Shown here one piece after another: positions 40,566-49,306 of a DNA stretch of 64,000 bases. The notes beneath the pieces were generated by a model, which had not been told where the DNA came from, searched no databases, and saw nothing but the letters and a program-made list of their open reading frames with translations. Each line of letters begins with the position of its first letter. The first letter of the stretch is position 1. Position numbers and translations under genes: made by a program. Source of the DNA: an uncultured Lachnospiraceae bacterium (GTDB taxonomy: Bacteria; Bacillota; Clostridia; Lachnospirales; Lachnospiraceae); the NCBI GenBank assembly GCA_947626395.1, contig CANQRU010000007.1, forward strand, positions 1 to 64,000, read 5' to 3'.

Positions 40566-43145
40566 ATGAGAAAATTCAGAGTTTTATCGTATGGTTTAAT
40601 ATCCGTTCTTTGCCTTACCCTTCTTAGCGGCTGCGGTTCCGGAGAAGAACCTGTCGCCACCACCACGGAGGAGACAGAAAGCTACTGGGAGACGCAGACC
40701 TATGACAATGTGAGCGGAGCCGATTTCGTGAAAGTGGGAGAGAGCGCTAAGATGCAGCTGCTCTTAAACCCCGCTACCGGCACCGTCCGCTGGCTGGAGA
40801 CTGCCACCGGTGCTTTCCAGGATACGAATATGGCGAAGGATGAAGGAATGGCGGGCGCCCTGTCTAACGCAGAGCAGTCTGACCTGATCGTCCGGTATTT
40901 CTCCGGCTCCAAGAACGCCAACAAGCTTTACTGGAGCACCAGTACCTACGACTCCTACAGTATGTGCGCGAGCCTTGGCCAGCTGTCCTATCAGCTTATG
41001 GATAACGGCGTGCGCATCGTCTATACGCTGGGCGACGACAGTGTTACATACAAGAACTTCCCCTACCGTATTTCGGATGAGAGGATGCAGGAATATGTGA
41101 TACAGTACTTAAGCAGCTCCCAGCAGGAGATCTTAAAGAGCCGTTATACGCAGTTGTCTTCCGGTGACTGGATCCGCGGCTTTGGCGGCGGCGAAGGTGG
41201 TTCTCAGAACCGTCTTGGTACTCTGGCTATGAAGGAGATCTACAATATCTTCTATGAGGTTGGCCAGTATACGGATGAACTGCTGTACGAGGATCTGGCT
41301 ACCTGGGAGGTTGCTGCCGATGAATATCCCAGCAACTTAAAGATCCGTATCCCGATTGAGTACTATCTGGACGGCGACGAACTGATCGTGAATCTGGATA
41401 CGTCGAAGATCGAGACCGGCAAGGACAACCCGATCAACAACATCCAGCTGCTGCCGTATTTCCTGAATTCCAGCTCGACGATCGATGCGGAAGAAGGATA
41501 TATGTTCATTCCGGACGGAAGCGGAGCCCTGATTTATCTGGACAGCACAAAGAACAAAGAATACCATTATCAGGCTCAGTACTTCGGCGGTGATAAACTG
41601 GTGGGTTCCAAGACTTACAGCGGTCTGAATAACCTGATGCAGCTGCCGGTACTTGGCATGAAGACTTCCGAGCACACCATTTTCGGAGTGATTGAGGAAG
41701 GCGCTGAGGTCGCGACTCTTGATGCGTATGTGAGCGGTACGGATAATTCCGAGCCCTTCAGCAAGATGAAGCTGAGCTTCGAGATCCAGACCCAGCAGAT
41801 CATGTCTTCCGGTGCCAAGAGCAGTTCCGGCGACTTCAATCTGTACAAGGCATCCACCGATGTCTATGATGAGAACATCACTCTTCGTTATTTCTGGCTG
41901 GGCAAGGATGCCGGATATGTGCAGATGGCTCAGTGCTATGCGGATTATCTTGAAGGGAAAGGCGTGCTGACCGAGAAGACGAAGGAAGAGGATCCGCCGT
42001 TCTTTGTGGAATTCCTCGGAACGACAGACAAGACCCAGTATATGCTGGGTATCCCCTACGACGGCACGCAGGCGCTGACGACCTTTAAGCAGGCGAAGCA
42101 GATCCTGGAGGATGTGACTGCTCAGGGCGTCAAGAACGTGAAGCTGATCTACAGCGGTATCGTCAATGGAGGTATCAACCAGCGGTCCCTGGCTAATAAG
42201 GTCAAGTTTGCACCGGGCCTGGGCGGAAGCAGTGATTTCAATGCCCTGAAGACCTATGCGGATTCCATCGGCACGATGATCTATCCGAACCTGCTGCTGC
42301 AGACGGCGGATACGAAGGCGAAGCTTTCCAACGAGCTGGTAGCCTGGAACATCATCAATGAGAAAGCGCAGATATACAAGTTCGATCATGTCAAGCATCA
42401 GATTGACGAGGAGAACAAGTTCCCGGTTTATATTATTAACCCGAACGCGCTGGCTTCTTACCTTCTGAATGCGAAGGGCTCCTATTCCAGCCTGACCGGA
42501 TTGAGCAACATGGCGTCGGAAGATCTGTATACCTTTATCAGTACCAATTATGGCGAAGGCGAGGTGTCTCCGTCTACAGGTGCGGATATGATAAAGGATG
42601 CTGTTTCGCAGTTTGCGGACGGTATGTCCCTGATGCTGAGCAATCCGATCGTGGACGCTTACGCTTATGCCGATTATATCATGGATGTTCCGGTTGAGAA
42701 CAGCGGCATGAGAGTGCTTGACGCGTCTGTACCCTTCATGGGCATGGTGCTTGACGGACATCTCCAGTATTCTGCGGAGAGCTCCAACAGGGAGAGCACC
42801 GATGTATTCCTGAATATCATGCATGCGATCGAGAGCAACGCGCAGCCGAAGTTCACTCTGATGTACGAGAACAGTTCCCTGCTGACCGGCACGGAGCAGG
42901 AGCATTATTTCGCGGTCGATTACTCTTACTGGAAGGACCAGATCGGATTCTATTACAACGAGTACCGGAACTTCTATGATAAGACGAAAGACGCGAAGAT
43001 CGTGGACCATGAGATCGTAGACCGCAACGACAAGCTCCGCGTGGTGACGTATTCCAACGGAGTGAAGGCGTACTTCAACTACAGCGATCTTGATGAAACA
43101 CTTGACGGCGTCACGGTTCCGGCATTCTCGTATCTGGTACAGTAA
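40566..43145 (+). CDS. DUF5696 family lipoprotein
   Basis: An 859-residue protein with lipobox 'LLSGC' (C23), preceded by AAAGGAGG at 8 bases. After a short Thr/Glu linker there are N-terminal beta-rich domains (to about residue 470). A later part looks like an alpha/beta barrel: 'FFVEFLGTTD', 'VKNVKLIYSGIVNGGI' and 'MIYPNLLLQT'. The full length matches the uncharacterised DUF5696 family, which I associate with carbohydrate ABC operons. It would sit on the outer face of the membrane. A surface glycoside hydrolase or a glycan-binding accessory is plausible; no catalytic residues can be assigned confidently. Confidence 0.78.
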   Translation: MRKFRVLSYGLISVLCLTLLSGCGSGEEPVATTTEETESYWETQTYDNVSGADFVKVGESAKMQLLLNPATGTVRWLETATGAFQDTNMAKDEGMAGALSNAEQSDLIVRYFSGSKNANKLYWSTSTYDSYSMCASLGQLSYQLMDNGVRIVYTLGDDSVTYKNFPYRISDERMQEYVIQYLSSSQQEILKSRYTQLSSGDWIRGFGGGEGGSQNRLGTLAMKEIYNIFYEVGQYTDELLYEDLATWEVAADEYPSNLKIRIPIEYYLDGDELIVNLDTSKIETGKDNPINNIQLLPYFLNSSSTIDAEEGYMFIPDGSGALIYLDSTKNKEYHYQAQYFGGDKLVGSKTYSGLNNLMQLPVLGMKTSEHTIFGVIEEGAEVATLDAYVSGTDNSEPFSKMKLSFEIQTQQIMSSGAKSSSGDFNLYKASTDVYDENITLRYFWLGKDAGYVQMAQCYADYLEGKGVLTEKTKEEDPPFFVEFLGTTDKTQYMLGIPYDGTQALTTFKQAKQILEDVTAQGVKNVKLIYSGIVNGGINQRSLANKVKFAPGLGGSSDFNALKTYADSIGTMIYPNLLLQTADTKAKLSNELVAWNIINEKAQIYKFDHVKHQIDEENKFPVYIINPNALASYLLNAKGSYSSLTGLSNMASEDLYTFISTNYGEGEVSPSTGADMIKDAVSQFADGMSLMLSNPIVDAYAYADYIMDVPVENSGMRVLDASVPFMGMVLDGHLQYSAESSNRESTDVFLNIMHAIESNAQPKFTLMYENSSLLTGTEQEHYFAVDYSYWKDQIGFYYNEYRNFYDKTKDAKIVDHEIVDRNDKLRVVTYSNGVKAYFNYSDLDETLDGVTVPAFSYLVQ

Positions 43146-43158
43146 AGGAGGAGTTAAG

Positions 43159-44112
43159 ATGAGTAAAGAAAAGAAAAAATCCGGTAATGCGTCGGCTCTC
43201 TCCTGGTATAAGAAAATGGATTTCTCCAAGAAGACTGCGATGTGGGGCGTCATTTTCCTGCTTCCGTGGCTGTTTGGTCTGATCTTCTTCTTCTTAAGGC
43301 CCATGGTGAATACCCTGTGGTACTCGCTGTGCAGTATGCAGCTGACAAACGGTAAGTTTTCAGGATCCTTTATCGGAGCCGAGAACTATAAGTGGGTTCT
43401 TGGAGTTGATACGAACTTTAACCGGATGTTTGTTGAGGCCTTTACCAACATGGTCAAGGAAGTACCGTTCCAGATCTTCCTGGGCCTGTTCATCGCGATC
43501 CTGCTGAACGGCGAGTATAAGGGGAGAGGATTCTTCCGTGCGATCTTCGTGATCCCGATCATCCTGGCCACGGGCGTGGCTTCCCCGACACTGTCCTCCG
43601 CTGAGGCACAGTTTACAACGGAGACCGCAGAGGCAGTTATGAACATGGAATGGCTAGAGCAGCTGGTCATCAATTCCGGTATTCCGCAGCAGCTGACTAC
43701 GCTGTTAGTGGGCTACGTAGAGAATATCTTCGATGTGGTGACAAAATGCGGCGTACAGGTGCTTCTGTTCCTGGCCGGTCTGCAGGCGATTTCTCCGTCC
43801 CTCTATGAGGTGGCGAAGATGGAAGGCTGCACCCAGTTCGAGACCTTCTGTAAGATCACGCTGCCCATGGTCTCCCCGACCATTCTGGTGTGCCTGGTCT
43901 ACAGCATTGCGGAGTCCTTCGCGAACGCGCAGGTAGCTTATGGTGATTCAACGATTGCGTTCTCAAGCTACATCCGCAGTATTACGTTCAACGGCAACGC
44001 GGCCTATTACGGCTACGGCGCAGCCATGAGCTTCATCTACTTCGCAGGAACGCTGGCAGCAATCGGCATCATCTGCGGTATCGTGTCGAAGGGGGTGTTC
44101 TACTATGACTAA
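43159..44112 (+). CDS. ABC sugar permease, MalF type (pair 2)
   Basis: The start is ATG 43159, 7 bases after AAAGGAGG. The 317-residue protein has about six transmembrane helices, beginning 'WGVIFLLPWLFGLIFFFLRP', and an EAA loop near 'EVAKMEGCTQFETFCKITLP'. A periplasm-facing insert near residues 150-190 contains 'TTETAEAVMNMEWLEQL'. It overlaps the next permease gene by 8 bases, indicating tight coupling. It is clearly different from the first permease of pair 1. Confidence 0.92.
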   Translation: MSKEKKKSGNASALSWYKKMDFSKKTAMWGVIFLLPWLFGLIFFFLRPMVNTLWYSLCSMQLTNGKFSGSFIGAENYKWVLGVDTNFNRMFVEAFTNMVKEVPFQIFLGLFIAILLNGEYKGRGFFRAIFVIPIILATGVASPTLSSAEAQFTTETAEAVMNMEWLEQLVINSGIPQQLTTLLVGYVENIFDVVTKCGVQVLLFLAGLQAISPSLYEVAKMEGCTQFETFCKITLPMVSPTILVCLVYSIAESFANAQVAYGDSTIAFSSYIRSITFNGNAAYYGYGAAMSFIYFAGTLAAIGIICGIVSKGVFYYD

Positions 44113-45181
44113 AAAGGGAATGACCCGACAGGAACGGCGCGCGAAAGCGGAGACAACGGCCGGCATCAGCTTCTGGGTAGACTTAAAGAAAGGCCGACTG
44201 AGCAAGTATTACATCCAGAAGATCATCCGGAACTTTATCATGTCGCTCTTCCGGTATGTGATCCTGATCTGCCTGGGCTTCATCGTCATTAAGCCGCTCT
44301 GGTCGCTTCTGAAGAGCGCGATCACAGCGCCGGCTATGCTGGGCGACAAATCGGTCATGTGGATCCCGCAGCATATTTCCAGGATCTTCATAGACATGTC
44401 CATGTCCCAGAGCCTGATGAATTACTGGAAGAGTCTGGCGTATACCCTGCCGGTGACGGTGGCGCTGACAGCCCTGCAGGTAATCTCCGCGGGACTTGCG
44501 GCTTACGCGTTCGCGAGACTGAAGTTCAAGGGAAGCGGCATCCTGTTCTTCTTCGTGATCCTGACCATCGTTGTGCCGAGCGACGCGATCATGCTGGCGC
44601 AGTACGCTGCGTTCCGTAATTTCGATATCTTCGGAATTATCGGTTTGATCAACGGAACCGGTTCAGGCATCAACCTGATCGGCAAACCGGTGTCTCTGTA
44701 TATCCTGGCCGGAACCGGTATGGGCCTTAAGAGCGGTCTGTACATTTACTTCCTCCGCCAGGCGGTTAGGGGTCTTCCGATCTCTGTCGAGGAGGCGGCG
44801 TTCGTGGACGGCGCAGGTTTCCTGCGTACCTTCTTCACGATCGTTATCCCGAGTATGTCCGGTTCCATCCTGACGGTATCGGTTCTGAGCTTCTTGTGGA
44901 ACTACACGGATACGTACTACACAAGCCTTCTGAACCCGAATACCAGCCATCTGGCCTACAACCTGTCCTCCCTGTCCGGCAACATCCGCTGGTACATCAC
45001 TACGGCGGCGCAGACAAATGAGACATGGCTGACGACCATCGATGCGACTAACCCGTTTGTACAGCAGGCTATGATCTCTGCCTGCTCCCTGCTGACGGTG
45101 CTGCCGCTGCTGATCATGTACGCGTTCGTACAGAAGAGATTCGTACAGGGCGCGGCTCGAAGCGGTCTGGGCGGCGATTGA
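44105..45181 (+). CDS. ABC sugar permease, MalG type (pair 2)
   Basis: A 358-residue CUT1-family permease, longer at the N-terminus than its pair 1 counterpart: a charged cytoplasmic tail of about 40 residues precedes the first helix 'FRYVILICLGFIVIKPLW'. The EAA loop reads 'EEAAFVDGAGFLRTFF'. It overlaps the preceding gene by 8 bases and ends the operon. Together with 43159-44112 it makes a second complete permease heterodimer in the same operon, again without an ATPase. Confidence 0.92.
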   Translation: MTKKGMTRQERRAKAETTAGISFWVDLKKGRLSKYYIQKIIRNFIMSLFRYVILICLGFIVIKPLWSLLKSAITAPAMLGDKSVMWIPQHISRIFIDMSMSQSLMNYWKSLAYTLPVTVALTALQVISAGLAAYAFARLKFKGSGILFFFVILTIVVPSDAIMLAQYAAFRNFDIFGIIGLINGTGSGINLIGKPVSLYILAGTGMGLKSGLYIYFLRQAVRGLPISVEEAAFVDGAGFLRTFFTIVIPSMSGSILTVSVLSFLWNYTDTYYTSLLNPNTSHLAYNLSSLSGNIRWYITTAAQTNETWLTTIDATNPFVQQAMISACSLLTVLPLLIMYAFVQKRFVQGAARSGLGGD

Positions 45182-45201
45182 TCCAAGATTATGTATTTAT
45201 T

Positions 45202-45240
45202 GTACGCGGGAATCCCGGCTGCCGCCGGATTCCCGCGTAC
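45202..45240 (+). terminator. Strong hairpin at end of ABC operon
   Basis: A 14-base perfect stem (45202-45215 with 45227-45240) with an 11-base loop starts 21 bases after the last permease stop. There is no T-run, so it may stabilise the 3' end as well as slow polymerase; a second hairpin follows at 45310. Confidence 0.7.
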
Positions 45241-45309
45241 AGACGCAATTGTATTATGTTGGGGGGAGCGCATTACATGCGTTTATTCCCGCATACTGAT
45301 ACGATTTAC

Positions 45310-45349
45310 CGGGCGATGTCGGGAAGCTTCATTCCGCCATCGCCCGTTT
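45310..45349 (+). terminator. Second terminator before GH29
   Basis: CGGGCGATG (45310-45318) pairs perfectly with CATCGCCCG (45338-45346), followed by TTT. With the hairpin at 45202 it isolates the ABC operon from the second enzyme block. Confidence 0.6.
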
Positions 45350-45416
45350 GCTGAATCAGAGTATCATCATACTTGAGCGGCAGCATGTTTTTTAAGAAAA
45401 GAAGCAGGAGGTTTCT

Positions 45417-46706
45417 ATGCAGGACTGGTTTAAGAAGGCAAAATTAGGAATATTCATCCACTACGGGATCTACGCCGTGAAAGGCGTATCGGAGTCATGG
45501 TCCTTCTATCACGGCTCCATTTCTTATGAAGACTATATGAAGCAGCTGGATGGGTTCACAGCGTCGAAGTTTGACGCGGATAAATGGGCCGATCTGTTTA
45601 AGAAGAGCGGTGCGCGCTACAGCGTTCTGACGAGCAAGCATCATGACGGTGTGGCGCTGTTTGATACAAAATACAGTGATCTGAGCGTTGTGAAGAAGTC
45701 TCCGGCGGGCCGGGATATTCTGGGCGAATATATCGCGGCCGTCCGCAGGGCGGGACTTAAAGTGGGAGTTTACTATTCCCTTCTGGACTGGTCCCACCCG
45801 GATTACGCTTCGGTCTACCCGGACTGGCGGGTGCCGGAAGATCTTAGCACGGTAAACGGCTACAGTTCGCCGAAGGACGGAACGCAGGATAAGGAGGCGT
45901 GGCAGAGGTTCCTGCAGTTTGACCGGAACCAGCTGAAGGAGATATTGTCGAACTACGGCAAAGTGGATCTTCTGTGGTTCGACGGAGACTGGGAGCGGAA
46001 CGCCGAACAGTGGGGGCTGCCGGAGTTTAAGGATTATCTGAAGAGTTTCAATGAAGACCTGATCATCAACAACCGGTTCGCCGGCTACGGCGATTACCTG
46101 ACGCCGGAGCAGGGGATCCCGGTGAACCGCCCGAAGGGGGTATGGGAGTTCTGTACGACGATCAATTCCTCCTGGGGCTATCAGCACAGGGACAACCATT
46201 ACAAGTCTCTGCGGCAGATCATTCATATGTTCTGTGACTGCTTAAGCATGGGCGGAAATATGCTTCTCGATATCGGACCCATGGAGGACGGAACCGTGGA
46301 TCCCAGGCAGGAGGCGGTGCTTCTGGGCCTTGGCGAGTGGATCCGTGCCAATGAGGAAGCGGTCTATGAGTCCGCGGTAGGGATTCCGGTCAATTATTAC
46401 GGGGACGGAAGCGTTCTGTCGGAGGACGGGCAGACGCTGTATCTCTTCGTTCATAACCGTCCGGCGGAGGCGCTCTGCGTCAAAGGACTTAGGAACCGGG
46501 TGAAGAGGGCGACTATCCTTCATTCCGGAAAAGAACTGCGGATGGACGTTCACGGCGGTGCGCCCTGGAACGGGATCCCCGGTATTTTGTGGATCTATAT
46601 GACCGAAAAGGATTGCGCGGAGATGACAACTGTGGTAAAACTGGAACTGGACGGTCCGGTGCGGCTGTATGACGGCGGCGGTGCGGTCATTACGGATAAC
46701 CAGTGA
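45417..46706 (+). CDS. GH29 alpha-L-fucosidase (second copy)
   Basis: A 429-residue cytoplasmic protein starting at ATG 45417 after AGGAGG. It shows the GH29 N-terminus 'AKLGIFIHYGIYAVKGVSESW', 'LTSKHHDGVALFDT' and the nucleophile in 'DLLWFDGDWERN' (D189). Only a short C-terminal beta domain follows. The 'SESWSFYHG' region and shorter length set it apart from the first copy, pointing to a different fucose linkage. It begins the second enzyme block of the island. Confidence 0.93.
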   Translation: MQDWFKKAKLGIFIHYGIYAVKGVSESWSFYHGSISYEDYMKQLDGFTASKFDADKWADLFKKSGARYSVLTSKHHDGVALFDTKYSDLSVVKKSPAGRDILGEYIAAVRRAGLKVGVYYSLLDWSHPDYASVYPDWRVPEDLSTVNGYSSPKDGTQDKEAWQRFLQFDRNQLKEILSNYGKVDLLWFDGDWERNAEQWGLPEFKDYLKSFNEDLIINNRFAGYGDYLTPEQGIPVNRPKGVWEFCTTINSSWGYQHRDNHYKSLRQIIHMFCDCLSMGGNMLLDIGPMEDGTVDPRQEAVLLGLGEWIRANEEAVYESAVGIPVNYYGDGSVLSEDGQTLYLFVHNRPAEALCVKGLRNRVKRATILHSGKELRMDVHGGAPWNGIPGILWIYMTEKDCAEMTTVVKLELDGPVRLYDGGGAVITDNQ

Positions 46707-46765
46707 TCGCTTATCTGCCGGATGCGGCTGAAGATAAAAGCTTATTGCTTTGTCCTGGCTGTAAG

Positions 46766-46877
46766 ACAGGCTGCAGAGGCAGAACGAAAGGTTACAGGCT
46801 GCAGAGGCAAAAGAACAGATCGTAACAGCTGCATGAGCAGTATGAACAAAGAGTACGGATCTGCATCGGCAGGATAA
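46766..46877 (+). repeat. Degenerate tandem repeat upstream of GH3
   Basis: ACAGGCTGCAGAGGCA occurs exactly at 46766-46781 and 46794-46809. Two decayed units follow around the CTGCA at 46829 and 46861, giving periods of 28, 30 and 32 bases. It fills most of the 196-base gap between the GH29 and GH3 genes. Confidence 0.6.
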
Positions 46878-46902
46878 AATGAAACAACGGAGGAAACTGG
46901 AT

Positions 46903-49176
46903 ATGGATCTAACCGAAAACCATGGGCGGCTTGAGGAATACCGTAAGCGCGCCAGAGAGATCGTCAGTCAGATGACGCTGGAGGAGAAGATATTCCAGAC
47001 GCTTTACAACGCCCCGGCGATCGAACGGCTGGGCATCAGGGCGTACAACTGGTGGAACGAGGCGCTTCACGGCGTGGCAAGAGCCGGCGTGGCGACGGTA
47101 TTTCCCCAGTCCATCGGTCTGGCGGCTACATTTGACGAAGATCTGATCGAAGAGATCGCCGACGCGATCTCCACGGAGGCTAGAGGCAAATTCAATCTCC
47201 AGCAGGCCAAGGACGACACGGACATTTACAAAGGCCTGACTTTCTGGTCTCCGAACGTGAACATTTTCCGGGATCCGAGATGGGGCAGAGGTCATGAGAC
47301 CTTCGGGGAAGATCCGTATCTGACTTCCCGCATGGGCGTAAGGTTCGTGAAAGGCATTCAGGGTCATGATGAGAAATACTTAAAGGCGGCGGCCTGCGCC
47401 AAGCATCTGGCGGTCCACAGCGGCCCGGAGGGCGTAAGGCACGGCTTCAATGCGGTCGTAGGAAAGCAGGATCTCTATGAGACCTATCTGCCGGCCTTCA
47501 AGGCCTGCGTTCAGGAAGGTCATGTGGAGGCGGTCATGGGCGCCTACAACCGTGTCAACGGCGTGCCCTGCTGCGCCAATCACGAACTGATCGAGGAGAT
47601 CGTCCGGGACGAATTCGGATTCGAGGGCCATTTTGTCAGCGACTGCGGCGCGATCCAGGATATCTGCGACGGCCATCATATCGCCGCGACCTATAAGGAC
47701 GCGGCGGCGATGGCGATGGAGAACGGCTGCGACTTAAACTGCGGGAAAATGTTCTATTTCCTGAAGCAGGCCGTGGAGGAAGGCAAGGTGTCGGAGAAGC
47801 GGATCGACGAGGCGGTCGAGAGGCTCTTTACGACCCGGATCAAGCTCGGCGTGCTGGACCGGAAGGAGGAGAATCCATTCGACCGAATCCCTTATACAGT
47901 AGTGGACAGCGAACCGATGCGCCGGCTGAATGAAGAGGCGGCCGCCCGCTGCGTGGTGCTTCTGAAGAATGAAGGCAGTCTGCTGCCGCTGGATCTGTCG
48001 AAGATAAAGACCATCGGCGTGATCGGTCCCAACGCGGACAGCCGCAGGGCGCTGGTGGGCAATTACGAGGGAACCGCTTCCCATTATTGGACGGTTCTGG
48101 AAGGGATCCAGGACTATGTGGGCGATCGCGCCCGGGTCATGTATTCGGAGGGCTGCCATCTGTATAAGGACCGTACCAGCGGGCTGGCGGAGGCCAACGA
48201 CCGGATGAGCGAGGTGAAAGGAGTCTGTGATAACAGCGATGTGGTCGTGGTCTGTCTGGGACTCGACGCCAGTATCGAGGGAGAGGAAGGCGACGCCAAT
48301 AATGAGTACGGCAGCGGCGATAAGCCCGATCTGAACCTGCCGGGCCTGCAGGAGGAAGTCCTTAAGGCGGCCTGCGCGAGCGGAAAGCCGGTGATCCTCG
48401 TGCTTCTGTCCGGAAGCGCGCTGGCGGTGGACTGGGCCCAGGAGCATGTGCCGGCGATCCTGCAGGGGTGGTATCCGGGCGCCTGCGGCGGCAAGGCGAT
48501 CGCGAAGATCCTGTTCGGGGAGAAATGTCCGGAAGGGAAACTGCCGGTGACCTTCTATCATAAAGACGACGTGCTGCCGGATTTTGAGGACTACAGCATG
48601 AAGGGGCGGACCTACCGGTATATGAAGAATGAGGCGCTGTATCCCTTCGGGTACGGGCTGTCGTATACGAGTTTCGCGTATGAGAAAGTTTGCGCGGAGG
48701 TGCCAGCGGATGATCCGGAGGCCGCGGCAGAGAGTTGTCCAGACAGGAAGGAAAGCGTCAGTGGAAATGCAGCCGCAGAAAACAGCGTTAAATTTGGAAG
48801 TGGCTACCCTGAAGAGACTGGCGGGGATGACTGCCTGGATGAGAAGAAGGCTGCGGTAATAATCCATGCGCTGGTAAAGAATACCGGTTCCGCTGCGGGT
48901 GCGGAAACCGTGCAGGTCTATGTAAAGATCCTTGGTGAAGATACCCCTAACGCCCAACTGAAAGGCATCTGCAAGGTGCGTCTCGCGCCCGGTGAAGAGA
49001 AAACTGTGGAGATCTCGCTTCCAAGAGAGGCGTTCGGGCTTTACGACGAAGAAGGGCATTTCCATATCCATACCGGCGGGGCTTTTGTCTATGTGGGCGG
49101 ACAGGGACCGGACGCGCGGTCGGCGGCTCTGACGGGGCAGAAGGTGCACTGTCTGACGGTTTCTATCACCGATTAA
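46903..49176 (+). CDS. GH3 exo-beta-glycosidase (beta-xylosidase/beta-glucosidase-like)
   Basis: The start is ATG 46903, 9 bases after GGAGG (46889-46893); the ATG at 46879 lies before that site. The 757-residue product has the GH3 barrel with 'GLTFWSPNVNIFRDPRWGRG' (111-130), 'ACAKHLAVHSGPE' and the nucleophile aspartate in 'GHFVSDCGAIQDI' (D247). The alpha/beta sandwich domain and a C-terminal FnIII-like domain follow. The phrases 'SPNVNIFRDPRWGRG' and 'NRVNGVPCCAN' resemble the beta-xylosidase branch of GH3. Residues about 600-650 are an acidic, Ser/Glu-rich insertion before the FnIII domain. There is no signal peptide. Exact sugar specificity is open. Confidence 0.9.
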   Translation: MDLTENHGRLEEYRKRAREIVSQMTLEEKIFQTLYNAPAIERLGIRAYNWWNEALHGVARAGVATVFPQSIGLAATFDEDLIEEIADAISTEARGKFNLQQAKDDTDIYKGLTFWSPNVNIFRDPRWGRGHETFGEDPYLTSRMGVRFVKGIQGHDEKYLKAAACAKHLAVHSGPEGVRHGFNAVVGKQDLYETYLPAFKACVQEGHVEAVMGAYNRVNGVPCCANHELIEEIVRDEFGFEGHFVSDCGAIQDICDGHHIAATYKDAAAMAMENGCDLNCGKMFYFLKQAVEEGKVSEKRIDEAVERLFTTRIKLGVLDRKEENPFDRIPYTVVDSEPMRRLNEEAAARCVVLLKNEGSLLPLDLSKIKTIGVIGPNADSRRALVGNYEGTASHYWTVLEGIQDYVGDRARVMYSEGCHLYKDRTSGLAEANDRMSEVKGVCDNSDVVVVCLGLDASIEGEEGDANNEYGSGDKPDLNLPGLQEEVLKAACASGKPVILVLLSGSALAVDWAQEHVPAILQGWYPGACGGKAIAKILFGEKCPEGKLPVTFYHKDDVLPDFEDYSMKGRTYRYMKNEALYPFGYGLSYTSFAYEKVCAEVPADDPEAAAESCPDRKESVSGNAAAENSVKFGSGYPEETGGDDCLDEKKAAVIIHALVKNTGSAAGAETVQVYVKILGEDTPNAQLKGICKVRLAPGEEKTVEISLPREAFGLYDEEGHFHIHTGGAFVYVGGQGPDARSAALTGQKVHCLTVSITD

Positions 49177-49306
49177 GCGTATTAATAAGGTTGTAATAGA
49201 ATAGGACTGCAATAAAACAAATCGGCACAGCCTAATGCAAAAAGCGCAGGGCAGGATGCACATATAGTGCCGGAAAAAATCTACATATCAAGACGGAGAG
49301 AGAACT

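Noticed and set aside
41337..43304. Minus-strand open frame of 655 codons opposite the DUF5696 gene
   Set aside because: It is a shadow: the plus-strand gene has a lipobox, RBS and operon context, while the antisense frame has no recognisable domain and exists because of GC-rich third positions.
45417..46706. Second GH29 as a recent duplicate of the first
   Set aside because: The two proteins share only family motifs and differ in length and surrounding sequence, so they are distinct members, not a local duplication.
46766..46877. Possible CRISPR array
   Set aside because: Only two exact repeats, variable spacing, no constant-length spacers and no cas genes nearby.
47734..49263. Minus-strand open frame of 509 codons opposite GH3
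   Set aside because: Antisense shadow of a gene with a complete GH3 catalytic domain; the translation is His/Arg-rich without known motifs.
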